DNA of 64,000 bases from Dokdonia sp. Dokd-P16 (GCF_003095655.1 NZ_CP029151.1:2293001-2357000), one strand, 5' to 3'. Positions 46,115-54,821 are shown, counted from the stretch's first letter. Notes: generated from the sequence alone by a model not told the origin. Program-made: numbers and translations.

Positions 46115-46582
46115 TTATAATGATGGTATATTTTCTTTTTCGAAAATGTGTAGAGTACCTCCCAAATCTAATGCTCCTAGATATAATTCATTCCCTTTAA
46201 TTTTTTGAATAATAGGGGTTTCTCCTAAAGCAGTTTCATCAAAATTATATATCCAGTCTACTTTAAAAGTTGTTCTATTTAATCCTCCTAATTTGCCATT
46301 TCTACTTGAAAAAAAGATGTGATTTTTTGATAACACAAAATGATTTAGATCGTTTCTAATATTAAGCTCCTTAAAATAACTGGTTAAATCTAAAAATGTA
46401 ATTTTTCCAGTAATAGCATCAATCTCCCAATAAAATTCCCATGCAAAACCTATTAAAATATTATTTTTTGTGTCGAGGATTGTAGGCTCTGGTAATGGAA
46501 TTGATGATGGGAGCCAATCTGACTTGAAAACATAAGGAATTCCACTTGCGCTTGGTAGTTTTTTAAAATTTTTAATAATCAT
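46115..46582 (-). CDS. Hypothetical protein, 155 aa (beta-rich, propeller-like)
   Basis: I do not recognise a family. The sequence alternates short beta strands and turns (ILIGFAWEFYWEIDAITGKI, then LNRTTFKVDWIYNFDETAL), which recalls one or two blades of a PQQ-like propeller. There is no signal peptide. It begins MIIKNFKKLPSASGIPYVF. It sits between the island repeat and a SUKH-like gene, so an immunity function is a reasonable guess without direct support. Confidence 0.6.
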   Translation of the reverse strand: MIIKNFKKLPSASGIPYVFKSDWLPSSIPLPEPTILDTKNNILIGFAWEFYWEIDAITGKITFLDLTSYFKELNIRNDLNHFVLSKNHIFFSSRNGKLGGLNRTTFKVDWIYNFDETALGETPIIQKIKGNELYLGALDLGGTLHIFEKENIPSL

Positions 46583-46704
46583 TTATCTACTTATTCTATA
46601 GGTAAAAACAGCGGATGAAATATTAATTTTTCATTGATTGCTCATCCATAAAACCATGCGTGTCTATTAAACAGAGTTCTTTGTGTGATCTCATTTTTTT
46701 ACAA

Positions 46705-47253
46705 TCAAAATTCGTTGTCGTCGCTCTTTACTCTCCAAAAATCTTCAGTCAAATTTCTGTAAAACTTACTAGCAGGAATTCCATTGATTAAATCTTGATG
46801 AACCATTTTAATATCATTGACAAAATCAATTATATTAGAAGCTTTCGGAGTAAATCTTTGTTTTGCAAATCTATCTTCTAATACTATTGAGTCTTTATTA
46901 TGTTGACCTATACCAAGTAATATAAATTGATCAGTTGCACACTCTGCAATGGGTATATAATTTAATTTATGAATTTCATCGTCCTTATCAAAAACCATCT
47001 TTAAAACGCTTTGTCCCTCATTTAATGAAAGAAAATTGTAAATGAGAAGCCTACCCTCATCAGGAGTATAAAGTTGTTCCAACATCTCAGTCTTTATATT
47101 CATCCTTGGGTCTAGATATTCAAATTTTCTCAATGTTGACCTAGAAATCAGAAAGTTTTCATAAAAACTCTTGTATATAGGAGGTAGATCAATATTTCCA
47201 GTGAAATTATCGACTGTATTTCTGATTTGAAATAGTTGTAAGCCTTCAAACAT
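46705..47253 (-). CDS. SMI1/KNR4 (SUKH)-like protein, 182 aa
   Basis: The N-terminal LPPIYKSFYENF segment and a later ECATDQFILLGIGQ stretch resemble the SUKH superfamily, in which a buried core of this kind occurs in many immunity proteins of contact-dependent and polymorphic toxins. The protein has no signal peptide and ends in an acidic tail (DDNEF). The family call is by eye and is moderate. Its neighbours are other small unknown genes, and no toxin is next to it, so it would be an orphan immunity gene. Confidence 0.6.
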   Translation of the reverse strand: MFEGLQLFQIRNTVDNFTGNIDLPPIYKSFYENFLISRSTLRKFEYLDPRMNIKTEMLEQLYTPDEGRLLIYNFLSLNEGQSVLKMVFDKDDEIHKLNYIPIAECATDQFILLGIGQHNKDSIVLEDRFAKQRFTPKASNIIDFVNDIKMVHQDLINGIPASKFYRNLTEDFWRVKSDDNEF

Positions 47254-47507
47254 TTTTTAATTATACAAAAATAGTTTAATTACAAGGTTAAAATATTTTA
47301 TGATAGTAGCACTTGCCTTATGAGACCAACGATCTTTTGAAAAATTAGAAATCGTTCTTAAGCCTGCCTCAATAAATGAATAAAACCCTTCTCTTTAAAA
47401 GTAAGCAATCAGTTTAGAGTGACACACCAATTTAAACCCAGAAATTTGATATCTTGTAGTACGCATTTATTATAGTACCTACACCATAAATATATCTTGA
47501 GCCTATT

Positions 47508-48023
47508 ATGAAATATTTACTTCCTATTATTCTAGTTTATCTACTAGTTCTTTCTTGTGAGGAGCCAAAGCCACTTAGTTCTGTAGATCCAGTAAATTGG
47601 GAGAAGAGAACAGTCAAGAGTACGCTGAGTGATTCGCTCGAGACAGGAAGTACTTTTCTTTCTATTTATTCTCAAATATACCTACGTACAGAAAATGATC
47701 AAGCAGACTTAACGGCGACTATTAGTTTGCATAATCCTAATCGAGAAGCGCAGGTGTATGTTGACAAGGCAGTGTATTATAACACTTATGGCGAGCCAAT
47801 ACGTGTGTATTTTGATAAGACCATTTTTATCAAGCCTATGGAGACCGTTCAGATTGTTATAGATGGCGTGGATAAAGAAGGAGGAACGGGTGCAAACTTT
47901 ATCTTCGACTGGAAAATAGAGCCTCATACAAATGAGCCTATCATCGAAGCGATTATGATAAGTACCTACGGCCAGCAAGGAATTTCTTTTGTTACTACAG
48001 GTAAAAAGCTATTGCGTTCTTAG
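47508..48023 (+). CDS. DUF3124-like lipoprotein, 171 aa
   Basis: A lipoprotein signal (MKYLLPIILVYLLVLSC) is followed by a beta-rich domain. Segments such as YIRVYFDK-like GEPIRVYFDKTIFIKPME and the GGTGANFIFDWKIEP turn, with EPIIEAIMIS near the end, match what I recall of the DUF3124 family. The function is unknown. It is on the plus strand 39 bases upstream of the sensor kinase gene, so it could share its transcript. The preceding gap (47254-47507) shows no gene or strong motif. Confidence 0.75.
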   Translation: MKYLLPIILVYLLVLSCEEPKPLSSVDPVNWEKRTVKSTLSDSLETGSTFLSIYSQIYLRTENDQADLTATISLHNPNREAQVYVDKAVYYNTYGEPIRVYFDKTIFIKPMETVQIVIDGVDKEGGTGANFIFDWKIEPHTNEPIIEAIMISTYGQQGISFVTTGKKLLRS

Positions 48024-48062
48024 AGATAGTAGCTACTTGTAAATAAATGAAATCCATTGAGT

Positions 48063-49139
48063 ATGGCAACTACAGAAGACGAACTTAAAGAAAGGATTAA
48101 AGAGCTTACTTGCCTTTATGAAGTGTCTTCTATTATCGTACATGCAGATGTAGATCAAATGCAAGAAACGCTCAATGCTATTGCATTTAGCTTAAAGAAA
48201 GGCTTTCAATATCCTAGCAATACAGAGATTTCTATTGAGACCTCATTATGGTCCACCATTACAGAGTGTGCCAATGAAGCCATATGTCTAGAAGCACCCA
48301 TCCAAGTATTTAATAAGCCTAATGGGATGATTACTGCCTACTTGATAGGTAAGAGCTCTTTTTTAAGGGAAGAAAAACAATTACTAGATAGTGTCGCTCA
48401 GAAAATAGGAAATCTACTGGAGCGTATAGAAATACAGCAAAATGAAACCTCGCTCAAGAGGCAGATGGAGCGTGCAGATCGTCTGGGTATTCTAGGTGAG
48501 ATAACTGCAGGGATTGCACATGAACTTAACACGCCATTAGCAAATATTTTAGGATTTGCAGAGCTTTTAAAAGAAGATATAGCGAGTAATGAAAGCGCAA
48601 CAGAAGATCTAGATAAGATTATAAAGAATGCTATTTTCTCCCGTGAGGTCGTAAAAAAGTTAATGTTTTTTGCCTGTGAGATGCCGCAAGAAATGCAAGC
48701 GCTTAATATGGTGCCTAGTATTAAAAGTGCCGTAGCATTACTAGAAGCTTCGTTCAAAAAAGCGAAGGTTAATTATCTGATAGACATTGATGATCACGAA
48801 CTATGGCTTAAGGCAGATACGATTCAAATCACACAGATTATTTTTAATCTAATCATAAATGCTATTTATTTTTCGCCAGAAAACGGACTTGTTACCATCA
48901 CGGCATCACAATCTGATCGATCTATTATATTAAGAATAAAAGACGAAGGCGTTGGGTTATCTAGTGAGGTGCTAGATAAAGTGTTTCAGCCTTTTTTCAC
49001 CACAAAACCTACGGGTGATGGTTCTGGGTTAGGACTTAGTGTGGTACATGGTATTGTTGCGAGCCACAAAGGAACTATTACAGCTAGAAATAATAAAGAC
49101 AAAGGCGCTACATTTACCGTAACGCTACCAAGATCTTAA
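48063..49139 (+). CDS. NtrB-like soluble sensor histidine kinase
   Basis: The frame opens at a TTG (48057), but the ATG at 48063 (MATTEDELKERIKELTCLYE) is preferred. About 110 N-terminal residues form a coiled, GAF-like region; the dimerisation helix holds the phospho-acceptor His in ITAGIAHELNTPLANILG, and the ATPase domain ends with the G boxes IKDEGVGLSSEVLDKVF, FFTTKPTGDGSGLGLSVVHG. There are no membrane helices, so it senses an internal cue or partner. It is six bases before an NtrC-type regulator, its likely partner. Confidence 0.92.
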   Translation: MATTEDELKERIKELTCLYEVSSIIVHADVDQMQETLNAIAFSLKKGFQYPSNTEISIETSLWSTITECANEAICLEAPIQVFNKPNGMITAYLIGKSSFLREEKQLLDSVAQKIGNLLERIEIQQNETSLKRQMERADRLGILGEITAGIAHELNTPLANILGFAELLKEDIASNESATEDLDKIIKNAIFSREVVKKLMFFACEMPQEMQALNMVPSIKSAVALLEASFKKAKVNYLIDIDDHELWLKADTIQITQIIFNLIINAIYFSPENGLVTITASQSDRSIILRIKDEGVGLSSEVLDKVFQPFFTTKPTGDGSGLGLSVVHGIVASHKGTITARNNKDKGATFTVTLPRS

Positions 49140-49145
49140 GACGCT

Positions 49146-50486
49146 ATGCAACTCAATAAAGAGAACATATTAATAGTAGATGATGACATCAATATCTTAG
49201 AGCTGTTGCAGCGTCACTTGCAATCATGGAACTATCATACCTATAAGGCAGTGTCTGTAAAGGAGGCAGTTCAAATACTACGCGATACACATATAGATTT
49301 ACTTATTACAGATCTTAAAATGCCAGAAATAGATGGCACAGAACTCATTAATTTTGTGTCTGAGCATTATCCACAATTACCTAAACTTATAGTAACTGGC
49401 TATCCTTCTGTGCAAGATTCCCTCGCTGCAATAAAGTCTGGAGTTGTAGACTATCTGACCAAGCCTTTTACTAAAATCGAATTAAAAGCGGCTATTAATA
49501 AGTCATTCGTAAATGATGACGGAAGTGTAGCTACTAACCGGAAAGAACAAACTACTACAAGTAAGACACAGCACAAACCCTATGGTGAGATTATAGGAAA
49601 CTCTGATAAGATTAATAGTGTTATCCAGATTATAGAGCGTGTAAAGGATAATAAAGCAACCATATTTATAAAAGGTGAGAGTGGTACAGGTAAAGAGCTT
49701 GTAGCAAGAGCTATTCATTATCAAGGTAAATTTTCGCGAGCACCGTTTATTGCCGTAAACTGTGGCGGTATACCAGAAAACCTATTAGAGTCAGAGTTGT
49801 TTGGGTACTCAAAAGGAGCCTTTACAGGCGCCGATAAAAATCGGGATGGCTTTTTTCAAGCGGCAAATGGTGGGACTATTTTCCTCGATGAGATAGGTAA
49901 CGCATCTACAGCCGTACAATCACGATTACTGCGCGTACTTCAAGAAAAGGAAGTGGTAAAAGTAGGCGCTCAAAAACCTGAGAAAATTGACGTGCGCGTT
50001 ATCGCAGCAACCAATAGTGATCTCAAGGAGATGATAAAAAAAGGAACTTTTAGAGAAGACCTTTTTTACCGTCTTACCGTGGTTGAGGTTGATGTCGCTC
50101 CGTTGCGAGAACGCAAGGAGGATATTCCGTTGCTTATTGAAAAGTTTCTCTTCAAATATGGCGTAGAGTTCAAAGATCGTTTTATAAAAATCACACCAGA
50201 AGCAACAGCCATTTTACAACGTTATGACTGGCCTGGAAACATACGCGAACTCGAAAATATCATACAAAGAGCTGTCATTATGTGTGATAAAGTCGTGGAG
50301 GTAGCGCACTTGCCAGAAGCACTTAAATATGCTATTGATTTTCCTGAAGATGGCTTGCTTTCTCTCAAGGAAATGGAGAAAATTCATATAAGGAAAGTGC
50401 TCAGTGCTATGGAAAATAATAAAACCAAAGCAGCCCAAATTCTAGGTATAGATCGCAAGACTTTGCGAAGTAAGTTGGAAGATTAA
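49146..50486 (+). CDS. Sigma-54-dependent response regulator (NtrC family)
   Basis: The 446-residue protein has a receiver domain (ILIVDDDINILELLQ, phospho-Asp in LLITDLKMPEIDG), a sigma-54 activating AAA+ domain with Walker A GESGTGKE, the GAFTGA loop (YSKGAFTGADKNRDG), and a C-terminal Fis-type helix-turn-helix (KTKAAQILGIDRKTLRSKL). All key residues for a working activator are present. The kinase partner precedes it. A -24/-12 promoter is about 210 bases downstream, so its target may be the next gene cluster. Confidence 0.95.
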   Translation: MQLNKENILIVDDDINILELLQRHLQSWNYHTYKAVSVKEAVQILRDTHIDLLITDLKMPEIDGTELINFVSEHYPQLPKLIVTGYPSVQDSLAAIKSGVVDYLTKPFTKIELKAAINKSFVNDDGSVATNRKEQTTTSKTQHKPYGEIIGNSDKINSVIQIIERVKDNKATIFIKGESGTGKELVARAIHYQGKFSRAPFIAVNCGGIPENLLESELFGYSKGAFTGADKNRDGFFQAANGGTIFLDEIGNASTAVQSRLLRVLQEKEVVKVGAQKPEKIDVRVIAATNSDLKEMIKKGTFREDLFYRLTVVEVDVAPLRERKEDIPLLIEKFLFKYGVEFKDRFIKITPEATAILQRYDWPGNIRELENIIQRAVIMCDKVVEVAHLPEALKYAIDFPEDGLLSLKEMEKIHIRKVLSAMENNKTKAAQILGIDRKTLRSKLED

Positions 50487-50622
50487 CAGGCTCTTTCAAA
50501 AATGTATTCATACCCATGCTACCGTATCAGCATGTTATCCATTTTTTTCATAAAATAATAGTAAGTACCGATTCATTTTTCCTCAGCTGGGTAATTATTA
50601 CTCGGATGCAGTTTCTTGTTAC

Positions 50623-50636
50623 GCTTTCGCGAAAGC
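50623..50636. repeat. Perfect palindrome GCTTTCGCGAAAGC (copy 9)
   Basis: Intergenic between the NtrC-type gene and the sigma-54 promoter; extended form 50621-50638. Confidence 0.97.
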
Positions 50637-50695
50637 GTGAAAACCCTTGTAAACATTGCATTCTTCTATTTGTGCATCTTTCTGGCACACGTGCT

Positions 50696-50711
50696 GGCAT
50701 ATAGATTGCCA
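50696..50711 (+). promoter_or_regulatory. Candidate sigma-54 (-24/-12) promoter
   Basis: TGGCATATAGATTGCC matches the sigma-54 consensus TGGCAC-N5-TTGC with one mismatch, and GG and GC are separated by exactly 10 bases. It is in the 50487-50816 gap, 106 bases before a 40-aa ORF and glutamate dehydrogenase. The nearby regulator is of the sigma-54 type. Confidence 0.6.
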
Positions 50712-50816
50712 TTATCACAGCAAAGTAAAAGGAACTTATATCATCTGTAGAGATGGCTATTGCTCCTAACCTTTGTGAAACAACAATAATTAAGAAACAA
50801 TTTAAAGAGTAGTACG

Positions 50817-50939
50817 ATGAATTTCAATTCAATGTTAAGCGCTATAGCTCCAAAAAAAGCGGGTAGCAAAAAACCAAAAAGTAAATATATCACAGAGAGA
50901 TACAAGGAAAGAAGTATTTCAAATCGTCTTTTTAAATAA
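50817..50939 (+). CDS. Small basic protein, 40 aa
   Basis: A 40-residue ORF reads MNFNSMLSAIAPKKAGSKKP and continues KSKYITERYKERSIS to an NRLFK end. It is strongly basic (about ten Lys or Arg residues), with no membrane helix or Cys. It starts 106 bases after the sigma-54 promoter and ends 29 bases before the glutamate dehydrogenase ATG, in the same direction. No function is known; a nucleic-acid- or enzyme-binding role is possible. It could be missed by automatic annotation because of its size. Confidence 0.5.
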   Translation: MNFNSMLSAIAPKKAGSKKPKSKYITERYKERSISNRLFK

Positions 50940-50968
50940 TATATAAATAGCCACTAGTGGCTTTGATT

Positions 50969-52267
50969 ATGGAAGTAGCAACTATAGATAAGAAGAGTAC
51001 AAAAGTACCTGTAAGAGGTATGATGGATAATGTGATGGAGCAGTTTAATTGTGCTGCAGATCATATTGAACTTCACCCTAGCATTAGAAAAATCTTGAGT
51101 ATCACAAACAATGAGATTGTGGTTCATTTTCCTGTAAAAATGGATAATGGAGATGTTGAGATTTTTACAGGATATAGAGTGCAGCACAATAATGCCTTAG
51201 GACCTTATAAAGGTGGTTTACGCTATCACCCTACGGTAGATATTGATGCAGCAAGAGCTCTTGCTATGTGGATGACCTGGAAAACATCACTTGCAGGTCT
51301 TCCTTATGGTGGTGGTAAAGGTGGAATCCAGCTAGATCCTTCAAAATATTCGCAAACAGAATTAGAGCGTATTACGCGCAGATTTACGTTTGCTCTTGCA
51401 GATAATATAGGTCCAGAGCATGATATCCCTGCACCAGATGTAAATACAAATAGCCAGACCATGGCATGGATGGCAGATACGTATATGAGTACGCGCCCTC
51501 CTGCAGAGCGCACCGCAAACCAGCATGTAGTTACGGGAAAGCCAGATGGTAGTGGAGGTCTAGAAGGCCGTGATCGTGCAACGGGTTACGGTGTATATCT
51601 CACAATAAAGTACTGGGCAGAGCGCAACGAGGAGTCATTAGACAACAAGAAGTTTATTGTACAAGGTTTTGGTAACGTAGGTTACTGGGCTGCACATTTT
51701 CTAGAGCAAGAAGGCGCAAAGCTAGTAGCGGTTCAAGATGCTTTTGGCACGATTGAAAATAAAGAAGGGATTAACGTAGAGGATCTCTTTAATTATAGCA
51801 AGGTAAATAATGGAAGCATTGTGGACTTTCCTGAGTCTACTATGTTATCACAAGATGATTTTTATGCAACAGATTGTGATATCTGTATTCCTGCAGCTTT
51901 AGGAAATCAAATTACTAAAGAAAATGCGCCTACTATAAAAGCAAGACTCATTGCCGAAGGTGCAAACGGACCTACTAACGGTGACGGTGAGCGTATACTT
52001 TTAGATAGAGGTGTAACTATTATCCCTGATATTCTATGTAATTCTGGAGGAGTTATAGGAAGTTATTTTGAGTGGTTACAAAACCGTAATGGAGAGTTAT
52101 GGCAACTGGATGAGGTGATGGTTAAGCTAGAGAAAAAAATGAGAGAATCATTTAATAAAGTTCACGCCTATGCTCAAAGTGAGTCTATGGATATGAGAAC
52201 GGCAGCTTATTGTATTGCCATCAAGAGAATAGAAAAGGCTTACATACAACGAGGGATTTTTCCTTGA
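50969..52267 (+). CDS. Glutamate dehydrogenase (Glu/Leu/Phe/Val family)
   Basis: The enzyme interconverts glutamate with 2-oxoglutarate and ammonia. The N-terminal signature PYKGGLRYHPTVDID, the catalytic Lys in GLPYGGGKGGI, the DIPAPDVNTN segment and the Rossmann motif VQGFGNVGYWAA are all seen. The frame reaches back to a GTG at 50957, but ATG 50969 (MEVATIDKK) fits the family. At 432 aa it is the usual short hexameric type. It heads the operon-like run after the sigma-54 promoter, which suits a nitrogen-regulated enzyme. Confidence 0.93.
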   Translation: MEVATIDKKSTKVPVRGMMDNVMEQFNCAADHIELHPSIRKILSITNNEIVVHFPVKMDNGDVEIFTGYRVQHNNALGPYKGGLRYHPTVDIDAARALAMWMTWKTSLAGLPYGGGKGGIQLDPSKYSQTELERITRRFTFALADNIGPEHDIPAPDVNTNSQTMAWMADTYMSTRPPAERTANQHVVTGKPDGSGGLEGRDRATGYGVYLTIKYWAERNEESLDNKKFIVQGFGNVGYWAAHFLEQEGAKLVAVQDAFGTIENKEGINVEDLFNYSKVNNGSIVDFPESTMLSQDDFYATDCDICIPAALGNQITKENAPTIKARLIAEGANGPTNGDGERILLDRGVTIIPDILCNSGGVIGSYFEWLQNRNGELWQLDEVMVKLEKKMRESFNKVHAYAQSESMDMRTAAYCIAIKRIEKAYIQRGIFP

Positions 52268-52293
52268 TATTAAGTGTACCTAATCACTATAAT

Positions 52294-52713
52294 ATGGAAT
52301 GTAATGGTCTAATATTAGAAAAGAGAGAGTACGTGTTTTTAAAACGCGTACTCAATATCTCGGGATATGTAGATGATTTTGAAACGCAAAAGTCATTACA
52401 GCGGTTAAGTAATGAGCTTAAAAGTGCTCATATAGTAGATGACTGTGATATGCCTTTAAACGTAATACGCTTTAATAGCAAGGTAACAGTGTCCTCAGAT
52501 CGAGGTTGGGAGAAAACGTTACAAGTAGTAGCACCTGCAGATAAGGATGTGGCATTAAGTAAGGTATCTGTGCTCACACCTATGGGGTCGGCAATATTTG
52601 GGAATAAGGAAGGTGCTATTATAAACTGGATGTTTCCTACTGGAATGCAAGAGCTCACCATAACAAAGGTCATACAAGATTCACTAGAACACAATATGGA
52701 AGTTGTTCTTTAA
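52294..52713 (+). CDS. GreA/GreB/Rnk-like protein
   Basis: This 139-residue protein resembles the Rnk/GreA C-terminal family: VTVSSDRGWEKTLQVVAPADKD is followed by VSVLTPMGSAIFGNKEGAI and a final TITKVIQD. It may bind RNA polymerase or nucleotides. The ATG at 52294 follows the glutamate dehydrogenase stop by 26 bases; a longer frame begins inside that gene and is rejected. The coiled-coil N-terminal domain needed for transcript cleavage is short or missing, so it is closer to Rnk than to GreA. Confidence 0.8.
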   Translation: MECNGLILEKREYVFLKRVLNISGYVDDFETQKSLQRLSNELKSAHIVDDCDMPLNVIRFNSKVTVSSDRGWEKTLQVVAPADKDVALSKVSVLTPMGSAIFGNKEGAIINWMFPTGMQELTITKVIQDSLEHNMEVVL

Positions 52714-52723
52714 AAAATATACT

Positions 52724-53149
52724 ATGAAGGAATTAAATATAGAAATATATGCTCATGACAGTGAAGTAGATGTTGCCCATAAAATTAACACGATGGAGCT
52801 TCATAACTGGATAAACCATCTTACTTACATACGTAAAGAGCTTAGTAATCTTATACATTTTTATAATGCACAGCCAGCTCAAAAAAGATTAGAACAAGAA
52901 TCTACCTCTCAGCGGTTTGAAATGAAGCAAGTAGATAATGATGTGATCTTAGTAGAACTCCAAAAATTTAAGGTTTCTAGAGATACTATTCCAGAGTGTG
53001 AGGATGTGCATTGTGATATGACGTTTATACAAGAACATGAAAAATGTAGGAGGATGTATTTATATCACATAGATAAGTACCGCAAACTTAAAGACACTTT
53101 TTTTAAAGAGCTTCAAGGAAAAATTTCTCAAGTAGCTCAACCAGCATAA
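52724..53149 (+). CDS. Hypothetical helical protein, 141 aa (paralogue of the next gene)
   Basis: Predicted mostly helical, with no membrane segment. It has an ELHNWINHLTYIRKEL helix, a middle with PECEDVHCDM, and a C-terminal helix EHEKCRRMYLYHIDKY. The C-terminal part matches the next protein (EHEGRRVLYSNLM), so the two look like tandem paralogues. It begins 10 bases after the GreA/Rnk-like stop. I do not recognise the family; no domain is visible. Both may be small regulators or partners in a stress-related cluster. Confidence 0.65.
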   Translation: MKELNIEIYAHDSEVDVAHKINTMELHNWINHLTYIRKELSNLIHFYNAQPAQKRLEQESTSQRFEMKQVDNDVILVELQKFKVSRDTIPECEDVHCDMTFIQEHEKCRRMYLYHIDKYRKLKDTFFKELQGKISQVAQPA

Positions 53150-53168
53150 TGCCTAAAAATAATACTAC

Positions 53169-53558
53169 TTGGACGACATATTATCACATAAACTCGACGC
53201 TTATAGAAGGTTGTTTATAGAAAAAGATCTCATTGAATTGAGCCAATGGATTGATGCTATAGAAGGTATTAATCTTGAAATTAATCACCTGCAATTAATA
53301 GAAAAGCGACTTGTTAAAAATAGCACCCTTTCTGCAATGTTGCAGGGTTTTAGAAGAAAAAACACCCTCGTTATGGCATCATTGTGCAAATATGAGCAGG
53401 AATTAAAACGAGAATATGAATACAGTGCAAGAGCATATGACACAGTAAGAGCAAAGGAACACGAGGGAAGAAGAGTTTTGTATAGCAATCTTATGATTGA
53501 ATTTAAACAACTAAAAAAGGTTATTTACATAGCGCTCTCTAAATATAAACGTAGCTAA
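53169..53558 (+). CDS. Hypothetical helical protein, 129 aa (paralogue of the previous gene)
   Basis: This protein starts at a TTG (53169), 19 bases after the previous stop. It reads LSHKLDAYRRLFIEKDLIEL and continues with helical heptad-like patterns and a KEHEGRRVLYSNLMIE segment that aligns with the previous protein. It has no membrane helix or Cys pair. The unusual TTG start may be an error in start choice, but no ATG is found upstream in frame. It is 10 bases before the Usp-like gene. Confidence 0.6.
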   Translation: MDDILSHKLDAYRRLFIEKDLIELSQWIDAIEGINLEINHLQLIEKRLVKNSTLSAMLQGFRRKNTLVMASLCKYEQELKREYEYSARAYDTVRAKEHEGRRVLYSNLMIEFKQLKKVIYIALSKYKRS

Positions 53559-53568
53559 CAATAGACGT

Positions 53569-54411
53569 ATGAAAAAGATATTAATACCTATTCATTTAAA
53601 TCATCATAACTGTGATGCTATAGATTATGCTGTCAAGTTCTTTAAACGAGAAGTGTGTGAATTCTATTTTCTCAATACCTACAATTACAACGTCCAAGGT
53701 CTCAATGCAATCTTACTACTACAAGCCGATGAGGATTGGTTTGAACGTCCTAAACAAGAATCGCAAGAACACCTAAGTCGTTTGATAAAAAAGTATTCTT
53801 ATAATAATAAAAATAAGAATCACGGCTTTAATGCAATCTCAGAGTGCACCGGACTTATCTCTGGCATGAAAAAAAACATCACTGCGCTAGCAATTGATAT
53901 TGTGGTAGTTTCTTGTAAGGACAAATTAAATAGCGATGTTAATATGTACTGTAAAAACACCAGTCTTATCATCGATGAAATAAGAGAATGTCCTATTCTT
54001 ATAATGCCGACGGCTACCAAACAAAAAAGAAATCCAGTTTTTGCATTAGTATCAGATTTTAAATCTGAAATATCTGAAGAAGAAATAGAGAGCTGGTATG
54101 AAATCGTAAAACTTTCAAATGGTACTCTCAAGATTGTTGTGAGCAACAGTATGAACGAGATGACTAATCAACAGATAAGTAACCAGACGAAGGTGTGTTA
54201 TTATTTGAGAACACTTACTAATAGTTCAGTAGTAGTTGAATATCTAAACACAACATCAGACATCAAAGAATTTGCAAATACGCATAGGAACCATATCATT
54301 AGCTTGATTGATAAAAAGCCAGATTTTCTCCGCAAATATGGATTAGGTCATTCAACCATAACAAATTTAGGGCCCTTATCTTCAAGTCCTTTGATTGCAT
54401 TACACCAATAA
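53569..54411 (+). CDS. UspA-like universal stress protein, two-domain, 280 aa
   Basis: The protein has a Usp-type start (KKILIPIHLNHHNCDAIDYA) and a first domain ending ISECTGLISGMKKNITAL, then ALAIDIVVVSCKDK and a linker, with a second, more divergent domain (NPVFALVSDFKSE onward). The nucleotide-binding motif G-2X-G-9X-G(S/T) is not clearly present. Tandem Usp proteins of this size are common in marine Bacteroidetes and respond to starvation or low energy. It lies nine bases from the next small membrane peptide. The call is by fold pattern, not by full motif. Confidence 0.65.
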   Translation: MKKILIPIHLNHHNCDAIDYAVKFFKREVCEFYFLNTYNYNVQGLNAILLLQADEDWFERPKQESQEHLSRLIKKYSYNNKNKNHGFNAISECTGLISGMKKNITALAIDIVVVSCKDKLNSDVNMYCKNTSLIIDEIRECPILIMPTATKQKRNPVFALVSDFKSEISEEEIESWYEIVKLSNGTLKIVVSNSMNEMTNQQISNQTKVCYYLRTLTNSSVVVEYLNTTSDIKEFANTHRNHIISLIDKKPDFLRKYGLGHSTITNLGPLSSSPLIALHQ

Positions 54412-54419
54412 TTACTGAG

Positions 54420-54515
54420 ATGAGCAATCGTAAATTTTATATCATTATAATTATTCTTGGAGCGCTAGTAATACTACTTCTAAGTAGTATTGTATCTGCA
54501 CCTATATTTGAGTAA
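54420..54515 (+). CDS. Small membrane peptide, 31 aa
   Basis: ATG at 54420, eight bases after the Usp-like stop, encodes MSNRKFYIIIIILGALVI and continues LLLSSIVSAPIFE. A single hydrophobic helix and a short basic start make it a likely small membrane protein. Its function is unknown. It is last in the cluster that begins after the sigma-54 promoter. The following gap to 54847 holds operator-like boxes and a palindrome. Confidence 0.5.
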   Translation: MSNRKFYIIIIILGALVILLLSSIVSAPIFE

Positions 54516-54684
54516 AACTTCTTTATAAGTAGCTATTTTTATCTGCTCTTATTTTCTAACATTCAGCTAGGAATACCTTCGAGTGTGGAAATAAGTGATT
54601 ACTTCCTTGTTTAATTATAATTCAACAAATAATTGTGTAAATAATTGTGAGTATCGTAATTATCTATATATTTGAGATTGTAAA

Positions 54685-54709
54685 TTGGTAAACCAGTTTG
54701 GATAACCAA
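54685..54709. promoter_or_regulatory. Two TTGGTnnACCAA boxes before the alginate-lyase operon
   Basis: TTGGTAAACCAG (54685-54696) and TTGGATAACCAA (54698-54709) begin 13 bases apart. The same boxes, as three copies with the same spacing, precede the susC gene at 62090. They are likely operators of one transcription factor that is not in the window. Confidence 0.65.
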
Positions 54710-54807
54710 TTTACGTTAAGCTCAAATTTAAAATTATTTTCCGCTCAAACAGTGATGTTGCAGATGAGTAATTTTAGATAATTCTAACATAAGTGTATTG
54801 CTTTTTT

Positions 54808-54821
54808 GCTTTCGCGAAAGC
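54808..54821. repeat. Perfect palindrome GCTTTCGCGAAAGC (copy 10)
   Basis: In the leader of the PL6 gene, just upstream of its ATG (54848). The in-frame TTG at 54806 in front of it would be a false start. Confidence 0.97.

Noticed and set aside
52210-52293. Longer frame for the GreA/Rnk-like gene
   Set aside because: It overlaps the end of glutamate dehydrogenase by 58 bases; ATG 52294 follows its stop and fits the family.
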